Shown here piece after piece: positions 61,104 to 64,000 of a stretch of DNA of 64,000 nucleotides. A program made the translations under genes and the position numbers. The notes beneath the pieces are model-generated. The model was not told the origin of the DNA. It saw nothing but the letters and a program-made list of their open reading frames with translations, and made no database searches. Position 1 is the stretch's first letter; the number at the start of each line of letters is the position of its first letter. The stretch is from assembly GCA_963930775.1 (NCBI GenBank), contig OZ005691.1, positions 3,782,001-3,846,000 on the forward strand. Reading direction: 5' to 3'. Source of the DNA: Cliona cf. orientalis (taxonomy: Eukaryota > Porifera > Demospongiae > Clionaida > Clionaidae).

Positions 61104-63892
61104 TTATTTTGTATATTTAGCAGAAGCTGGTATGGTAATGGGTCGAGGAGTATCATCGATCAGCGGTTCAAGTTCAGGATCTTCAATTCGCTCGTGAACC
61201 ATGTCATCATCATCGATGATCTCATTGATGACATCATTGCCTTGATTTCGTCTGCACTTCCAACCAGCACTGAGGCAAGATTTGACCAAACTCCATACAA
61301 CAATGACACAAAATTGAGCAAAAGTGATTCCAATTGACACCATAAGCAATTTTGACCTTGATTCATAAGAGTCCCACCTGTACAGAGTTCCAGAACTCAA
61401 GATAATAAGGTTCAGCAAAGTAGAACTTTCTAAAATTCTCACATCTACTTGGTTGTAAACATTTTTGATCGATATCAAATAAAATAAAAAGGCTATGAAT
61501 AGGAACAGTGCAAATACATTCAGTTCTGGATTTTCCACTGAGGTTACTGTGAGTAGAATCAGGAGTATTCCTCGAACAAGAAGCATTGTTCCAAACCAGT
61601 ATTGGTGCTTATACTTCAAAGGATGTAAGTAAGCATCATAGACAGGCGCTAGCTTGTTGATCCACTTGAGTGGCCTTAGATGAGACACTCTCCTCAAAGG
61701 CTGAATGAAAAGAAGTAGGAGTGTGTAGGGAAGCCACAGGAACACAAGAGTAGCAATGGCTGCTACGAAAAGGTAAATATGAGGGCGCTGGCAGTAGCGT
61801 AGGTTTCCATCGAGGTACCACACGGCATAGGAGGTGTTTTGTGGGTACTGTGCTATCACTGCAACTGAGGTAGCATCTATCACAGTACGAAGGAGCTTCA
61901 TGTAAGATAAAAGGAAGAGTGTGACTAGAAGAGGAACAGCTCTACTACCGATAAGGTTAGTGAGGCAAGAGGAGTAGTGGCAAGCAATAATGATAAGACC
62001 AGCAATGGCCCAGATGTAGAATGGGAACAGAAACTGTAGCCATGACTTCCAATAAGCATCCAGTCCAACAAAGAAGCAAGTCTCGATTCCAAAATCCAAG
62101 TTGAGCCAGGCAATAAAAACTTGAAGAAATATGAATAAATAATTTGTTCCAATGTCTGTGGGAAAGAGTATTATTTTATAGGCCCATACAATGTTAGCAT
62201 AGAAGATGACTCCATTAATGAGTCCTTGAGTGGCAGTGAGGTTGAGTGCAAGGATCAAGAACACAAGGAGGACACCAGCAGCAGCAAAGGCAAGCAGGAG
62301 TGCCATGTTATGACTGTTAGGACATTCAATGCACCGAGAAGATCCAATTGCCAGGCTAAAGCTGTCCATACAGGCACCACACAGGATGTCGGTTCGGTTG
62401 GAGGCACACTGCTTGCTGGGATCATCTCCAATATTGATTGTTTTGTTGCCTGAGTTGCAGTAGAGTAGGGGACAGAATCTGTTGTACATGATACCAGTGC
62501 TATGACCCTCATTGAAGGTTCCATTCACCCACACAGTGCCGTTCCACTGCTGCAGGAGACCAGTTTTGTTTTTTACTAAACAATTGAAGCCATTGTTAGC
62601 CAAGACAGGATAACAGCTGCATGTGGTTTCATCGTGATTTAGAGTCAGTCCTGGAGGGCAGCCTGGGAGTAAGGTGATATTTATGAAAATTGGGGTTGTT
62701 AGGAGATTAGAAAGGATACAACCAGACTGATTACACAAATAATGGGATATTAGAGAGTTGAGTCTCTCTTTATAATTAAAGATATCATACTCCGTTGATT
62801 TATTGCTTATGTAACAAGATACTGGCAGAGATGATGTTTGTAGCAATAAAAGTTCATAATCACGTTTTGAGCAAACTGTATAGTTGAAAGGAATACAGTT
62901 TTTACTGCCGATTATCAGCTGCGATTTGTCTCGTTTTGAGAGAAAATCAGAATAAAGGGATCTGGCATGGATCGTACCAACTGTTGTTCCAAAGTCATAA
63001 CCCACTATACATGCAGGTAATGTGATAGTTTCACCACGATAAACACTGGTATTAGTGAAAATATATGAGATATTAGCACATTGTGGTTTACCATTGGAGT
63101 CACAGAGACACACACGCTGAGGAGCAGAGGATACCGGAGATAGGGTCTTATTGAATTTGAAGCCAGGGTCAAAGGAGATATTAACGTACCCATCAGGTTC
63201 TTTACCTTGAACAGAACAGTGAGGTTTTCCTTGTTCATTTACATAGCCTATGACACCTCCAGAACATGAGTAATCCCTTACACTTGCTCCATACATGTGG
63301 TGACCAACACCATATTGTGCATAGTTTCCTATAAAAGATACTTTAGCAGAGTAGTCCGTGATCATGAATATACAAGGTTGTGAAGACAGAGAATACACTG
63401 CTCCACCAACATCAAATGCTGTGTTATTTATGAACTGAATACTCGACTGATATCCCACTGTGGCCATGAGTAATGATGGCATGATATTATAGAGAGCACC
63501 TCCTTGAAATGCAGAGTTGTTGAAAAGGAGTAATTTGGAATAATTGCCAACAATGATAGAGGGGTGGACACCTGCACCTATATAAAATGCACCACCTCTC
63601 ACTTCTGCAGAATTTGTGATGAAATTTACTGATTTATTAGTGTTGATGATAATGGTGCTATAAGTAAAATGTGTTGCTCCTCCATGTGTTGCTCTATTGC
63701 TGTAAAATTCAATACCATGCACTTGTGTTCACGTGAACAGTTGAATTCACTAACCTTAAAGCTCCAGCACCTTTAGTTGCACAATTGTGACTAAAAATCA
63801 GGCTTGCTTCACTGTCAATAATCAATGTTCCACTTGAGAGGTAAATTGCTCCACCATGCACTTGTGGCATGGTTGTATGTAAATATCACATG
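61104..63892 (-). pseudogene. Truncated, frameshifted duplicate of the beta-helix membrane protein gene
   Basis: About 95 percent identical by eye to 52130-54900. An 872-codon frame runs from 63722 to 61104 with the cysteine-rich region, all membrane helices and a longer tail (DTPRPITIPASAKYTK) that is probably ancestral. Upstream the frame is broken by two 4-bp insertions, both ATGC after ACC (63717-63720 and about 63857-63860). Homology to the parent ends at 63892, where sequence starting CATAGGCGGCGGAAGGAAG takes over, likely another repeat. Signal peptide and first repeats are therefore missing in the window. A short product could still be translated but would lack a secretion signal. Confidence 0.82.
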
Positions 63893-64000
63893 TCATAGGC
63901 GGCGGAAGGAAGTTCTATTTGGGGGGGCAGATAACCATGCATTGCGCGCGAAGCGCGCGCGAAATTTTTGGACCACGCCCACTTAATTGAAGTTTAAAGG
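63893..64000. other. Unrelated repeat-like sequence at the window end
   Basis: Breaks the homology of the duplicated block. It contains GGCGGCGGAAGG, a G run and the palindrome GCGCGCGAAGCGCGCGC. Probably the end of a repeat that continues outside the window. Confidence 0.5.

Overview
The window is eukaryotic and animal: intron-rich genes for a classical-type transmembrane cadherin, syntaxin-16, Roc-COR proteins with death domains, glutathione synthetase and prolidase. Short introns (about 50 bp to a few hundred bp), large multi-death-domain proteins, AT-rich spacers, ACATGT-type microsatellites and dense small inverted-repeat transposons fit a sponge or another early-branching marine invertebrate. 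The sponge assignment is an inference from gene style, not from a diagnostic sequence.

Layout. 1-211: copied fragment of one exon of a PLP-enzyme gene. 244-12593 (+): 3' part of a cadherin gene. Its last large intron is filled by an outer 8-kb inverted-repeat element (4053-12080), into which a second DNA transposon (5495-10826) has inserted. That transposon carries a RecQ-family helicase and a convergent seven-exon gene of the DUF6589 type. 13393-25863 (-) and 29363-35608 (-): tandem paralogues with three N-terminal death-like domains, a Roc-COR GTPase core and a C-terminal death domain. A syntaxin-16 3' end (28165-28775, +) lies between them. 35976-39804 (-): Cys/Met-metabolism PLP enzyme (cystathionine gamma-lyase-like), head-to-head with prolidase PEPD (39933-44736, +). 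45128-47392 (+): two intronless genes with a permuted papain-like fold, the second carrying a death domain. 47560-55888 (-): glutathione synthetase and a 1238-residue beta-helix multi-pass membrane protein. 57249-63892: a decayed duplicate of that last pair.

How it fits together. Two themes stand out. One is a death-domain neighbourhood (two Roc-COR genes plus a papain-fold/death protein), which suggests innate-immune or cell-death signalling. The other is sulfur/glutathione metabolism (cystathionine lyase-like enzyme, glutathione synthetase) around a bidirectional promoter with PEPD. The most unusual findings are the RecQ/DUF6589 transposon with 9-bp target duplications, three small non-autonomous relatives of it in the window, and repeated identical 4-bp insertions (ATGC after ACC) in the decayed duplicate. 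Exon models were checked by reading frame: PEPD 499 aa, GSS 483 aa, PLP enzyme 413 aa, Roc-COR 1 1164 aa, helicase 453 aa and DUF6589 protein 911 aa all close without leftover bases.
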